DNA of 64,000 bases, taken from Mesorhizobium sp. B2-7-2 (GTDB lineage: Bacteria > Pseudomonadota > Alphaproteobacteria > Rhizobiales > Rhizobiaceae). This document shows, piece by piece, positions 35,752 to 47,524 of the stretch. Location of the stretch: NCBI RefSeq assembly GCF_006440775.1, contig NZ_VFTZ01000005.1, positions 1-64,000 of the forward strand, written 5' to 3'. Every line of letters begins with the position of its first letter. The stretch's first letter is position 1. A program made the translations under genes and the position numbers. Below the pieces are notes generated by a model that saw only the letters and a program-made list of their open reading frames with translations, ran no database searches and was not told the DNA's origin.

Positions 35752-35777
35752 GAAGGCTCCGAAAGGAGCCTTCTTTT
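35752..35777 (+). terminator. Terminator after icd
   Basis: GAAGGCTCC (35752-35760), loop GAAA, GGAGCCTTC (35765-35773), then TTTTT. A textbook intrinsic terminator 18 bases after the icd stop. Confidence 0.9.
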
Positions 35778-35811
35778 TCGATACTCCGACGAGCGCAGGG
35801 AGAGCTGATCG

Positions 35812-36438
35812 ATGGCCAAGCCAACTCTCTACGGCGCGGACTACAGCGTTTATGTGCGCATCGCGCGGATGGCGCTGGAGGAGAAGGGCGTCGTCTACGA
35901 GCTGGTGCCGCTCGACATCTTCGCTGCCGAGGGCATTCCCGCCTGGTATCTGGAGCATCATCCGTTCGGCCGCATACCGGCCTTCGAGCACGACGGTTTT
36001 CGTCTGTTCGAGACCGGTGCGATCACGCGCTATGTCGACGAAGCCTTCGACGGCCCGGCCTTGCAGCCGGCCGACGCGCGCGGCCGCGCCAGGACGGTCC
36101 AGATCAGCGGCATGCTCGACGCCTATGGTTATCGCGCCATGGTCTGGGACGTGGCGGTCGAGCGGCTGGAGAAGGTGCCGCCGGATGAGGCGCTGATTGC
36201 CGGCGGGCTGAGCCGGGCTGAGACGGTGCTCAAGGTTCTGACCTCGCTGAAGGCTAAGGGCCCGTGGCTGCTAGGCGAGCAACTGACACTGGCCGACCTG
36301 CACGCGGCGCCGATCATCGCCTATTTCCTCAAGGTCGCGGAAGGACGCGATCTGCTGGCGCGCTTTGCGGATATCCGGGATTGGTATGCGCGAATAGCTG
36401 GACGGTCGAGCTTTGCGCGGACAGAAAAGGCTGGCTGA
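35812..36438 (+). CDS. Glutathione S-transferase family protein
   Basis: A 208-residue GST with an N-terminal thioredoxin-like domain (KPTLYGADYSVYVRIARMALEEKGVVYELVPLDIF, HPFGRIPAFEHDGF, ETGAITRYVDEAF) and a helical C-terminal domain ending LLGEQLTLADLHAAPIIAYF. The class cannot be assigned. GGGAGAGC lies before the ATG. It follows icd and its terminator and so probably has its own promoter. Confidence 0.9.
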   Translation: MAKPTLYGADYSVYVRIARMALEEKGVVYELVPLDIFAAEGIPAWYLEHHPFGRIPAFEHDGFRLFETGAITRYVDEAFDGPALQPADARGRARTVQISGMLDAYGYRAMVWDVAVERLEKVPPDEALIAGGLSRAETVLKVLTSLKAKGPWLLGEQLTLADLHAAPIIAYFLKVAEGRDLLARFADIRDWYARIAGRSSFARTEKAG

Positions 36439-36460
36439 TAAGAATCAGGACGGTCAAGGG

Positions 36461-36640
36461 ACAGCCCCCTCTGTCCTGCCGGACATCTCCCCCACTTGGG
36501 GAGAGATCGGACGGCGCATCGGCTTTCGCCAATCTCCCACGTTGAAATATAACCGCGCAGAAAAAGGCGAGTGGCTGACGCAGCTAATCTCCCCTCTTGT
36601 GGGGGAGATGTCCGGCAGGACAGAGGGGGGCGCTGTCCCG
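36461..36640. repeat. Inverted pair of intergenic repeats (CCGGACATCTCCC family)
   Basis: Two inverted copies lie at 36461-36530 and 36571-36640. They share CCCCTCTGTCCTGCCGGACA and a CTCCCCC/GGGGGAG core. The middle holds the sequence CCAATCTCCCACGTTG. It fills the gap between the GST gene and the convergent alaS stop. Confidence 0.8.
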
Positions 36641-36671
36641 CCAAGCGTGCGGTAAATTCAAACCCGCTCGC

Positions 36672-39341
<2,670 letters not shown>

Positions 39342-39464
39342 TGCATACTGCCTTTTTCGCAAGAACCGCCGGCCCGGCCGGCGGCAAATGGGCTTTGGTG
39401 TTTCAGAAGATAGATTGGCCTTTTAGCGATAGCTCTTGTGCCTGTCCAGAAACACGCAAAACAG

Positions 39465-39520
39465 GCGTGTCGCTCAAAACTGCGCAAGCGGTTTTGGGAA
39501 AACGACATGCATAAGCATGG
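39465..39520. repeat. Diverged rhizobial GCGGTTTT repeat
   Basis: CGCTCAAAACTGCGC and AAGCGGTTTTGGGAAAACGACATGC match the second half of the dispersed family, ending in a local CATGCATAAGCATG palindrome. The first half is degraded. Confidence 0.5.
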
Positions 39521-39593
39521 ACCAAAGCGCATTGCCTGAATTCATTGCAGCGTGGCCAATCGGCCGACGAGCGGCGGCTCAGCGCTGCCCGCG

Positions 39594-39627
39594 AAACGCA
39601 AAACCGCCGGCACGAAGGCCGGCGGTT
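39594..39627 (-). terminator. Terminator after recA
   Basis: AACCGCCGGC (39602-39611) pairs with GCCGGCGGTT (39618-39627) over a 6-base loop. On the minus strand it is followed by TTGCGTTTCG. It is about 140 bases past the recA stop. Confidence 0.7.
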
Positions 39628-39768
39628 CGGGTTACGCAATACAAGAACTCGGTTACATAAGCATAAGACGATAAACCAGGATTGTGGCCGAACTCCGGCT
39701 AAGCCAACCAACTATTCTCAGCCGCCCTCGGGTCGCGCAGAGCGCAAAATCCCAGGCGTAAACACACT

Positions 39769-40866
<1,098 letters not shown>

Positions 40867-40922
40867 GATACATCACCCCTTGGTCGTCAATGAAGGCCGG
40901 ACAATCCGTGATCCCTGCTTGT

Positions 40923-40951
40923 TTTGTACCTTTTTTGTTCTCATTTGGCAA
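40923..40951 (-). promoter_or_regulatory. recA promoter with LexA SOS box
   Basis: On the minus strand TTGCCA (40946-40951), 17 bases, and TACAAA (40923-40928). The SOS box GAAC-N7-GTAC (40926-40940) lies in the spacer and overlaps the -10. GAAC-N7-GAAC and GAAC-N7-GTAC are the rhizobial LexA boxes (from memory of the literature). LexA binding here would block RNA polymerase. Confidence 0.8.
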
Positions 40952-40991
40952 GGGGCAACAAATATCTGAAAAATAATCAATATCTGGATTT

Positions 40992-41006
40992 GTTCTATTT
41001 TTGTCT
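40992..41006 (-). promoter_or_regulatory. Second imperfect SOS-like box upstream of recA
   Basis: Minus-strand AGAC-N7-GAAC (plus GTTC-N7-GTCT). It differs at one base from the LexA consensus and lies about 60 bases upstream of the first box. It could be a weak second LexA site or chance in an AT-rich region. Confidence 0.3.
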
Positions 41007-41102
41007 CACCAGGGCTGGTACGGGGTGCAACCACCGGTCCAGAAGAGATTTCGATATCCGGCCGTCCGAATCGCGACCCCGATTGCAGGGCGACCTGAGG
41101 AA

Positions 41103-41144
41103 ACCTAGACCAATTGCAGGAAAAGTGCGTAGCGGTTTTCCGTC
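41103..41144. repeat. Rhizobial GCGGTTTTCCG repeat
   Basis: CTAGACCAATTGCAGGAAAAGTGCGTAGCGGTTTTCC and following bases match the GGAAAA...GCGGTTTTCC type of the dispersed family. It continues in degenerate form to about 41210. Confidence 0.7.
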
Positions 41145-41239
41145 CAGGATAAAGACTTAGGGCAGTTCGGCGATTCCGTGAAACGCTGAACCGCTCTAGT
41201 GTGCGCAGCCGCACGACCAACGAAAGTCACCGACCCGAA

Positions 41240-42178
41240 ATGCCGACATCCCCCACAATCTTGGCGCTTGGCGGCGCCCATATCGACCGGCGCGGCCAGG
41301 TTTCGGGCGTCTATGTGCCCGCGGCTTCGAATCCCGGCATCATGCGCGAGGACGTCGGCGGCGTGGTTTTCAACGCGCTGCGCAGCGTGGTGAAGCGCGG
41401 CGTGTCGGCCTCGCTGATCTCGGTGCGTGGCGGTGACGCTGCGGCGGACACGGTCGCCTCGGCGATCGACAGCGCGGGGATAAAAGACCTTTCGGTGGTG
41501 TTCCTCGACCGCACGACGCCGAGCTACACGGCGCTGATCGATGCCGAAGGCGAGTTGATCGTCGGGCTTGCCGACATGGCGCTCTACGACCTTGCCTTCC
41601 CCAAGCAAATAAGGCGTGCCAAGGTGCGCGAGGCGATCGCCGCCGCCGACGCCATCCTGTGCGATGCCAACCTGCCGACGGCCGCGCTGGAGCGCCTGCT
41701 GGCGCTTGCCGGCGGTCGGCCGGTCTTCGCCATCGCCGTCTCGCCGGCCAAGGTCGTCCGCCTGGCGCCGCTGCTCGACCGTCTGTCGCTGCTCTTCATG
41801 AACCGCCGCGAAGCCGCCGCGCTGGTCGGCGCGGGACCATCCGGCAAGACCCTTGTCGACGCGCTCAGGCGCGCAGGCCTGAATGCCGGCGTGGTCACGT
41901 CCGGCAGCGCTCCGGTGCTGGGCTTCGACGACACCGGAATCTTCGAGATCGACCCGCCCACGGCGCGCAAGGTGGCCGACGTGACCGGCGCCGGCGACGC
42001 CTTGACCGGCGCAACCGTCGCCGCCTTGCTGCGCGGCCTGCCATTGCGCGCCGCGCTGCGCGAAGGCCTTGCCGCGGCGATGCTCGCCATAGAGTGCCCG
42101 CAGGCGGTGCCGTCCTTCACGATCGCCAACTTCACGCAGGCGCTTGCCCTTGTGCCGGAGCCGCGGGAAGTGGCATAG
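41240..42178 (+). CDS. PfkB family carbohydrate kinase, probable pseudouridine kinase
   Basis: A 312-residue PfkB-family sugar kinase. Signatures are ALGGAHIDRRGQVSG at the start, the catalytic region DVTGAGDALTGATVAALL (Asp base near residue 253) and MNRREAAALVG. The gene is followed 43 bases later by psuG, so it very probably phosphorylates pseudouridine to pseudouridine 5'-phosphate (PsuK role). ATG 41240 is best supported; the frame is open to 41201. Confidence 0.88.
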   Translation: MPTSPTILALGGAHIDRRGQVSGVYVPAASNPGIMREDVGGVVFNALRSVVKRGVSASLISVRGGDAAADTVASAIDSAGIKDLSVVFLDRTTPSYTALIDAEGELIVGLADMALYDLAFPKQIRRAKVREAIAAADAILCDANLPTAALERLLALAGGRPVFAIAVSPAKVVRLAPLLDRLSLLFMNRREAAALVGAGPSGKTLVDALRRAGLNAGVVTSGSAPVLGFDDTGIFEIDPPTARKVADVTGAGDALTGATVAALLRGLPLRAALREGLAAAMLAIECPQAVPSFTIANFTQALALVPEPREVA

Positions 42179-42221
42179 GGCCATCCACTGCCGGAGCAAT
42201 CCCTTCGGATCGGAGACAGCC

Positions 42222-43139
42222 ATGACGCCTGATACCGCCCGCCCTTTCGTCGATATCCATCCGCCCGTGGCGGAGGCGCTTGCCGCCGGCCGGCCGGTGG
42301 TGGCGCTGGAAAGCACCATTATCACCCACGGCATGCCCTACCCCGACAATGGCGCCATGGCTGCCAAGGTCGAGCAGATCATCATCGATGGCGGCGCGGT
42401 ACCGGCGACGATCGCCGTGGTCGAGGGCCGCATCAAGATCGGCCTCTCCGACGGCGAGCGCGAATCGCTTGCCATGACGGGCGACGCCATGAAGCTGTCG
42501 CGCGCCGATCTCGGTTTCGCGGTCGCTCAAACGCGTACCGGCGGCACCACGGTCGCCGCCACCATGATCGCCGCGCATATGGCCGGCATAAAAGTGTTCG
42601 CCACCGGCGGCATCGGCGGCGTCCACAAGGGCGCTGAGAAAAGCTTCGATGTCTCTGCCGACCTCGACGAGCTGGCGCGCACGCCGGTCATCGTCGTCTC
42701 GGCCGGCGCCAAGGCGATCCTAGACATCGAAAAGACGCTGGAAGTCCTGGAAACGCGCGGCGTGCCGGTTATCGGCCATGGCTGCGAGACGATGCCCGCC
42801 TTCTGGTCGAGGCAGTCGCCCTTCCGCGCGCCGCTGACCCTTCATGCGCCGGAAGACATCGCGCATTTTTACCGCACGCGTCAGGCGCTGGGCTTGGGCG
42901 GCGGCATCCTCGTCGCCAACCCGGTGCCGCAGAATGACGAAATCCCGGCCGCCGAGATGGACGGCTATATCCAGGCCGCGCAAAAAGCGGCCGAGGCGCA
43001 AAACGTCACCGGCAAGGCGGTGACGCCGTTCCTTTTGTCGAAGATCCTGGAGCTGACCGGCGGCCGCAGCCTCAAGACCAACATCGCGCTGGTCGAGAAC
43101 AATGCGCGGCTGGCGGCGGAGATCGCCAAAGCTTTATAG
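42222..43139 (+). CDS. psuG: Pseudouridine-5'-phosphate glycosidase
   Basis: A 305-residue PsuG. It splits pseudouridine 5'-phosphate into uracil and ribose 5-phosphate, using Lys to open the ring. It shows PVVALESTIITHGMPYP, the FATGGIGGVHKGAEKSFDVSADL segment, and the VVSAGAKAILDI segment. Length is normal. GGAGACAGCC precedes ATG 42222. It forms a two-gene catabolic unit with the upstream PfkB kinase. No transporter for pseudouridine is adjacent. Confidence 0.95.
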   Translation: MTPDTARPFVDIHPPVAEALAAGRPVVALESTIITHGMPYPDNGAMAAKVEQIIIDGGAVPATIAVVEGRIKIGLSDGERESLAMTGDAMKLSRADLGFAVAQTRTGGTTVAATMIAAHMAGIKVFATGGIGGVHKGAEKSFDVSADLDELARTPVIVVSAGAKAILDIEKTLEVLETRGVPVIGHGCETMPAFWSRQSPFRAPLTLHAPEDIAHFYRTRQALGLGGGILVANPVPQNDEIPAAEMDGYIQAAQKAAEAQNVTGKAVTPFLLSKILELTGGRSLKTNIALVENNARLAAEIAKAL

Positions 43140-43173
43140 GGCAGAATCTAATCCCCTCAGCTTTGAATCCGTT

Positions 43174-43674
43174 CTACCGGTTGAATGCAGGGCTGAATTT
43201 CAGCTGTCCGTTGGCGGGTTCGCTCTGGAAAGGCAGTGATTGCACATATTGCGCGGGCAGATCTTGATAGCTCAAGTTGCCGTCGCTTCTGAAGCCGAAG
43301 CGCCCGTAATAGGCCGGATCACCGATCAACACGCAGCCTTTTGCTCCGTTCGCCCTGAGGATTGCAAGCCCTTCGTTAATCAATGCACTTCCGATGCCTT
43401 GCCGCTGCTTATCCGGCCATACAGATACCGGACCAAGCCCGTACCATCCATGGCTTTCAGCTCCAATTGTCACTGGTGAGAAGGCCACGTGTCCCACAAT
43501 GTCTCCGCCGCTGACGGCAACAAGTGAAACCGTCAGGTCGCCATCATTCCGCAACGCGGTAATGATCGGGGCCTCCGAACCATCGCTAAACGACATGGGT
43601 TCGAAAGCGGCAATAGTCAGGTCGTGAATGACCCGCACGTCGCCAGGTTGCTCTGGTCTAATGATTACTGCCAT
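43174..43674 (-). CDS. GNAT family N-acetyltransferase (YhbS-like)
   Basis: A 166-residue GNAT acetyltransferase resembling YhbS. It shows IRPEQPGDVRVIHDLTIAAF, GHVAFSPVTI, the acetyl-CoA loop VWPDKQRQGIGSALINEGL and ILIGDPAYYGRFGF (LIGDPAYYGRFGF). The substrate is unknown. ATG 43674 gives the family N-terminus; the frame is open to 43869 but upstream residues are atypical. It converges on psuG, 34 bases away. Confidence 0.88.
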   Translation of the reverse strand: MAVIIRPEQPGDVRVIHDLTIAAFEPMSFSDGSEAPIITALRNDGDLTVSLVAVSGGDIVGHVAFSPVTIGAESHGWYGLGPVSVWPDKQRQGIGSALINEGLAILRANGAKGCVLIGDPAYYGRFGFRSDGNLSYQDLPAQYVQSLPFQSEPANGQLKFSPAFNR

Positions 43675-43840
43675 GAAAAATTGGGCTTTAAGTACGGTTA
43701 AATCAGGTTCTTGAGCGCTGCGGAAATCTCGCCGCGACGATACAGACTTGCAAACTACCGTTCTCTCAGCAAGGTCGCCAATGACCGCTTCCGCCGGCAT
43801 TGGCGTGCCAGCTGCTGGCTGAATTTTAACGCCGGGGTTA

Positions 43841-44164
43841 TTACTTCCCCGCCCTTCGTCCCGCTTCATAAGCCCGCTGCGCCCACACCGCCATCTCGTC
43901 CGGATCGTCGAAGGCCTCGTCGGGAACGCTCCAATATGGCATCGCCACCTCCTTGCCGCGACGCGAGCCGGTATAGGTCCACTGGCGGCAGCCGGCGGCT
44001 TCGAAGTCTGGGATGCTCTCCTCGTCCGCCTTCAGCATCAACTCGCCACGCACGACGACCGCGACGATGACGCCGTCGCAATAGATGCCCTTGCCGTCGA
44101 ACAGTTTTCGGATGGCGATCGGTCCCAGGCTTTCGAACAGTTCTTCAAGACGCGCATTGTCCAT
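43841..44164 (-). CDS. TfoX N-terminal domain protein
   Basis: A 107-residue protein equal to the TfoX N-terminal domain: LEELFESLGPIAIRKLFDGKGIYCDG, with the conserved MLKADEESIPDFEAAGCRQWTY segment. The family name comes from competence regulators in other bacteria; here it is a stand-alone domain of unknown role. It is divergent from the GFA-family gene and upstream of the acetyltransferase gene on the same strand. Confidence 0.85.
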   Translation of the reverse strand: MDNARLEELFESLGPIAIRKLFDGKGIYCDGVIVAVVVRGELMLKADEESIPDFEAAGCRQWTYTGSRRGKEVAMPYWSVPDEAFDDPDEMAVWAQRAYEAGRRAGK

Positions 44165-44253
44165 GCCGCGATCATCTCATCCGTCACCGGCCTTGTCATC
44201 GCCGCAACCAAAAGCATGCTGACAGGTTGAAACCTGGAAACGGAGTTCCCGTC

Positions 44254-44751
44254 ATGCCCGTCCTGCTCAAAGGCTCCTGCCGCTGCGGCGCCGTCCGCTT
44301 CGAGGTGGAAAGCCACACGCCCGTGCCGTTCATGCTCTGCTACTGCTCGATCTGCCGCAAGCAGCAAGGCGGCGGCGGTTTCGCCATCAATCTCGGCGCC
44401 GACTACGAGACGCTTGATACCAGGGGCAAGCGCAATCTCGGCGTCTACCGGGCCGAGATCGAGGATGACGAGCATCCGCATTGCGAGGTCTCGACCGGCG
44501 AGCGCAATTTCTGCAGGAAATGCGGCGCAGCACTCTGGCTCTACGACCCGACGTGGCCGGACCTCGTTCACCCCTTCGCTTCGGCGATCGACACCGACCT
44601 GCCGAAACCGCCGGAAAAGGTGCATCTGATGCTGAAATACAAGGCGAACTGGGTCGAGCCGGTCGTCGGCAAGAACGACAAGGTATTCGACGTCTATCCG
44701 GAGGAATCGATCGCCGACTGGCACAAGAGAACCGGCATGTGGGTTGATTAG
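44254..44751 (+). CDS. GFA family protein (zinc-binding, DUF636)
   Basis: A 165-residue GFA-family protein (glutathione-dependent formaldehyde-activating enzyme-like). It contains the conserved Cys motifs SCRCGAVRF, CYCSICRK and FCRKCGAALW, which bind two zinc ions. Real activities for most members are untested. GGAG lies before ATG 44254. It is followed by a rhizobial repeat and a RidA gene. Confidence 0.88.
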   Translation: MPVLLKGSCRCGAVRFEVESHTPVPFMLCYCSICRKQQGGGGFAINLGADYETLDTRGKRNLGVYRAEIEDDEHPHCEVSTGERNFCRKCGAALWLYDPTWPDLVHPFASAIDTDLPKPPEKVHLMLKYKANWVEPVVGKNDKVFDVYPEESIADWHKRTGMWVD

Positions 44752-44795
44752 GGCAATTCCAGCAAAGCTGCGCAGCGGTTTTCCGCCCGGGAATA
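44752..44795. repeat. Rhizobial GCGGTTTTCCG repeat
   Basis: GGCAATTCCAGCAAAGCTGCGCAGCGGTTTTCC and CGCCCGGG match the GGAAAA...GCGGTTTTCC repeat type. It begins directly after the GFA stop codon. Confidence 0.7.
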
Positions 44796-44830
44796 ATATC
44801 AAGCCAGCTGTCTGGCGACAGGAGGCAGAA

Positions 44831-45289
44831 ATGAACCTCACGACGCACAAGAAATTCAAAGGCGATCGTTTGATGCCTTGGGGCAAGGGCACGGTCGTCT
44901 CGGACGCCAAGGGATATGTTTTTCTGTCCGGCAACACCGCCACCGTCGACGACTACGATCCGTCGAAACACCAGGGCGGCGCTGTCGGCGACGCGGCAAC
45001 GCAGTGGCGCGAAATCCTGGCCAACGTCAAGTCGGATCTGGAGGAACTCGGCAGCTCGCTCGACCACCTGGTCAAGGTGACGTTCTACGTCAAAGGGCCT
45101 TTTCCGTCCGGCGGCGTTCTCAGCTCACCCAACTTTCGTCTGGACGTGCTGGACGAATTCTTTGCCGAACATTGCCCGAAGCATTGCAGCTACAACAACC
45201 CGCCGCCATCGGAGGTGATCGGTGTCGCCGCCCTGGCGCAACCTGACCTCGTCGTCGAGCTTGTCGTCATCGCCGCGCTGCCGGACTGA
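44831..45289 (+). CDS. RidA family protein
   Basis: A 152-residue RidA/YjgF-type protein, larger than the core enamine deaminase. It shows VFLSGNTATVDDYDP, AATQWREILANVKSDLEELGSSLDHLVKVTFYVKG and VVELVVIAALPD, typical of the subgroup. It may act on reactive enamines or another ligand. GGAGGCAGAA precedes ATG 44831. It converges on sufA, 22 bases away. Confidence 0.85.
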   Translation: MNLTTHKKFKGDRLMPWGKGTVVSDAKGYVFLSGNTATVDDYDPSKHQGGAVGDAATQWREILANVKSDLEELGSSLDHLVKVTFYVKGPFPSGGVLSSPNFRLDVLDEFFAEHCPKHCSYNNPPPSEVIGVAALAQPDLVVELVVIAALPD

Positions 45290-45311
45290 GTGGAAGCGCT
45301 GGCGGGCCTGG

Positions 45312-45692
45312 TCAAGCCGAGGCGCGTGCCTCGGCAAGCGCCTTGAGGTCGGCCGGCTTCAGCTCGACGGATTCGCCGCAGCCGCAGGCCGAGCTCTGGT
45401 TCGGATTCTTGAAGGTGAAGCCGGTGCGCAGCGTCGTCTGCTCGAAATCCATCTCGGTGCCGAACAGGAAAAGTGCCGCCTCCGGCGCGACATAGACATG
45501 CGCGCCGTCGCGCTCGATATGGTCGTCCTTGGGATTCGGCTCGGTCACAAGGTCAACCGTGTACTCCATGCCGGCGCAGCCGCCCTTCTTGATGCCGAGC
45601 CGGATGCCATGCGCACCTTCCCGCGTGGCGACGATCTCGCGCACCCGGTCGGCGGCCTTTTCGGTCATCGTGATGACGGCGAAGCGTCCCAT
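45312..45692 (-). CDS. sufA: Fe-S cluster assembly A-type scaffold/carrier
   Basis: A 126-residue A-type iron-sulfur carrier (SufA/IscA/ErpA). It has the three Cys, one in KKGGCAGMEYTVD and two in the SSACGCGESVE C-terminus, that bind the cluster. It is the last gene of the suf operon, after the DUF59 gene. ATG 45692 has AGGAAAG upstream. A 93-base gap before it contains no other gene. Confidence 0.94.
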   Translation of the reverse strand: MGRFAVITMTEKAADRVREIVATREGAHGIRLGIKKGGCAGMEYTVDLVTEPNPKDDHIERDGAHVYVAPEAALFLFGTEMDFEQTTLRTGFTFKNPNQSSACGCGESVELKPADLKALAEARASA

Positions 45693-45785
45693 ATCTTTCC
45701 TACTCCATTCCATGCAGGTTCAACGCCTGCCGAATGATTCTCACCTAAAATGGTGAAGTTTTACAACTGGCGCAAGGTACAGGCC

Positions 45786-46181
45786 TCAATACCATCCGAC
45801 CGCGACCTGCGCCTCTTCCGACATCCGGTCGGGCGTCCATGGCGGATCGAACACCATAGCGACCTCGACACCGGACACGCCTTCCACGGCGCCGACGGCG
45901 TTCTCGACCCAGCCCGGCATCTCGCCCGCCACCGGGCAGCCCGGCGCGGTCAGCGTCATGTCGATCTTGACTGAGCGGTCGTCCTCGATGTCGATCTTGT
46001 AGACGAGGCCGAGCTCGTAGATGTCGGCCGGGATTTCCGGGTCGTAGACGGTCTTCAGCGCCGAAACGATGTCGTCGGTCAGCCGCGCCAGCTCGTCGGC
46101 GGGGATCGCCGAGGCCGAAACGATGCCGTTCGCGGCCGTTTCCGGCGCTTTTTCCGCGGTGGTGCTCACGTCGTCCATCAT
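45786..46181 (-). CDS. DUF59 SUF-system assembly protein
   Basis: A 131-residue MIP18/DUF59 protein used in Fe-S assembly (SufT or SufX role). It has the motif LKTVYDPEIPADIYELGLVYKID and TLTAPGCPVAGEMPGWVE, with one conserved Cys. Agrobacterium calls this gene sufX in its sufS2BCDS1XA operon (from memory), which has the same order as here. The start overlaps the sufS stop: ATG 46181 was chosen; GTG 46187 overlaps by four bases and ATG 46178 is another option. Confidence 0.92.
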   Translation of the reverse strand: MMDDVSTTAEKAPETAANGIVSASAIPADELARLTDDIVSALKTVYDPEIPADIYELGLVYKIDIEDDRSVKIDMTLTAPGCPVAGEMPGWVENAVGAVEGVSGVEVAMVFDPPWTPDRMSEEAQVAVGWY

Positions 46182-46183
46182 CG

Positions 46184-47464
46184 TCACCCGAAGAACTTTC
46201 GCGCCTTTTCCAGCGCCTCGGCCAAAGCGTCGACTTCGGCCCTGGTATTATACATGCCGAACGATGCCCTGCATGTGGAGGTGACGCCGAAGCGTTTCAA
46301 CAGCGGCTGGGCGCAATGCGTTCCGGCCCGGACCGCGATACCTTGCCGATCGATCACCATCGACACGTCATGCGCATGGATACCTTGCAATTCGAACGAG
46401 ATGATGGCGCCCTTGCCGGGCGCGTCGCCGAAGATGCGCAGCGAGTTGATGGCGCGCAGCCGCTCATGCGCGTAAGTCTTGAGGTCCGCCTCATGCGCGG
46501 CGATGCGCTCGCGGCCGACCTTCTCCATGTAGTCGAGCGCGGCGCCCAGGCCGATCGCCTGCACGATCGGCGGCGTGCCGGCCTCGAAGCGGTGCGGCGG
46601 CTCGTTGTAGGTGACGATGTCCTCCGTCACCTCCTCGATCATCTCGCCGCCACCCATGAAGGGCCGCATCTGTTCCAGCCTGTCCTTTTTGCCGTAGAGC
46701 ACGCCGATGCCCGACGGGCCATAGACCTTGTGGCCAGTGAAGACGAAGAAATCGCAGTCGAGATCCTGCACGTCGATCGGCATGTGCACGGCGCTCTGGC
46801 TGCCGTCGACGAGCACGGGAATTCCGCGCGAATGCGCGATGCGCACGATCTCCTTGATCGGCGTCACCGTGCCCAGCGCATTGGACATCTGGGTGATGGC
46901 AACCAGCTTGGTGCGGTCGGTCAGGCGTTTTTCGAATTCCTCGATGTGGAAGGCGCCGAGATCGTCGACCGGCACCCAGACGAGCTTGGCGCCCTGCCGC
47001 TCGCGGATGAAATGCCACGGCACGATGTTGGAGTGATGCTCCATGATCGACAGCACGATCTCGTCGCCCTCGCCGATCCGCGGCATGCCCCAGCCATAGG
47101 CGACCGTGTTGATCGCCGATGTGGTGTTGGAGGTGAAGACGATGTTGTCGGTGCTCGGCGCATTGAGAAACCGCTGCACCGACTTGCGCGCATTCTCATA
47201 GGCGTCCGTCGCGGCGTTCGACAGGAAATGCAGGCCGCGATGCACGTTGGCGTATTCCTGGGAATAGGCGTGCTGGATGGTGTCGAGCACCACCTGCGGC
47301 TTCTGCGCCGAGGCGCCGTTGTCGAGATAGACCAGCGGCTTGCCATAGACCTGGCGCGACAGGATCGGGAAGTCGCGGCGGATCGCCTCGACGTCGTATG
47401 GGCGGCCGTCATCCTCGGGCTTGTCCCGAGGATCTATTGCCTTCTCATCGACGGAATCGACCAT
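46184..47464 (-). CDS. sufS: Cysteine desulfurase SufS with repeat-derived N-terminus
   Basis: A 426-residue PLP-dependent desulfurase of the SufS/CsdA group. The PLP lysine is in FTGHKVYGPSG, and the active-site Cys is in RAGTHCAQPLL. The normal core begins about residue 21 (YDVEAIRRDFPIL). Before it, residues 9-20 (AIDPRDKPEDDG) are encoded by a copy of a palindromic repeat (47404-47440), an in-frame insertion. GGAG precedes ATG 47464 by eight bases. Next copy of the repeat (47489-47515) is just upstream and not translated. Confidence 0.93.
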   Translation of the reverse strand: MVDSVDEKAIDPRDKPEDDGRPYDVEAIRRDFPILSRQVYGKPLVYLDNGASAQKPQVVLDTIQHAYSQEYANVHRGLHFLSNAATDAYENARKSVQRFLNAPSTDNIVFTSNTTSAINTVAYGWGMPRIGEGDEIVLSIMEHHSNIVPWHFIRERQGAKLVWVPVDDLGAFHIEEFEKRLTDRTKLVAITQMSNALGTVTPIKEIVRIAHSRGIPVLVDGSQSAVHMPIDVQDLDCDFFVFTGHKVYGPSGIGVLYGKKDRLEQMRPFMGGGEMIEEVTEDIVTYNEPPHRFEAGTPPIVQAIGLGAALDYMEKVGRERIAAHEADLKTYAHERLRAINSLRIFGDAPGKGAIISFELQGIHAHDVSMVIDRQGIAVRAGTHCAQPLLKRFGVTSTCRASFGMYNTRAEVDALAEALEKARKFFG

Positions 47465-47515
47465 CACTTTACTCCGAAACGCCGCAGATCCTCGGGACAA
47501 GCCCGAGGATGACGT
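47404..47515. repeat. Two inverted short palindromic repeats at the sufS start
   Basis: Copies with TCCTCGGG/CCCGAGGA arms around a GCTTGTC core at 47404-47440 and 47489-47515. One is within the sufS coding sequence, the other between sufD and sufS. Relative of the longer repeats at 54-228. Translation of such elements in one frame gives a DPRDKPEDDG-like peptide. Confidence 0.8.
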
Positions 47516-47524
47516 CAGTACCAA

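Larger units (their letters stand above)
39342..39768. other. alaS-recA intergenic region
   Basis: A 427-base stretch without a gene. It carries the recA terminator (39594-39627), a diverged rhizobial repeat (about 39465-39520) and presumably the alaS promoter. No reading frame here looks real. Confidence 0.6.
40867..41239. other. recA promoter region and repeat
   Basis: A 373-base stretch between divergent recA and the PfkB kinase gene. The recA-proximal half is AT-rich with the SOS box and a second near-SOS box. The distal half holds a rhizobial repeat (about 41103-41144). The kinase promoter is somewhere in the rest. No gene is visible. Confidence 0.6.

Noticed and set aside
33913..35991. 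692-aa minus-strand frame over icd
   Set aside because: It runs antisense to icd and partly trmJ, which are certain; it is a shadow with no family features.
47465..47524. Longer SufS start at 47524
   Set aside because: The added segment is encoded by the second palindromic repeat copy; ATG 47464 has GGAG eight bases upstream.
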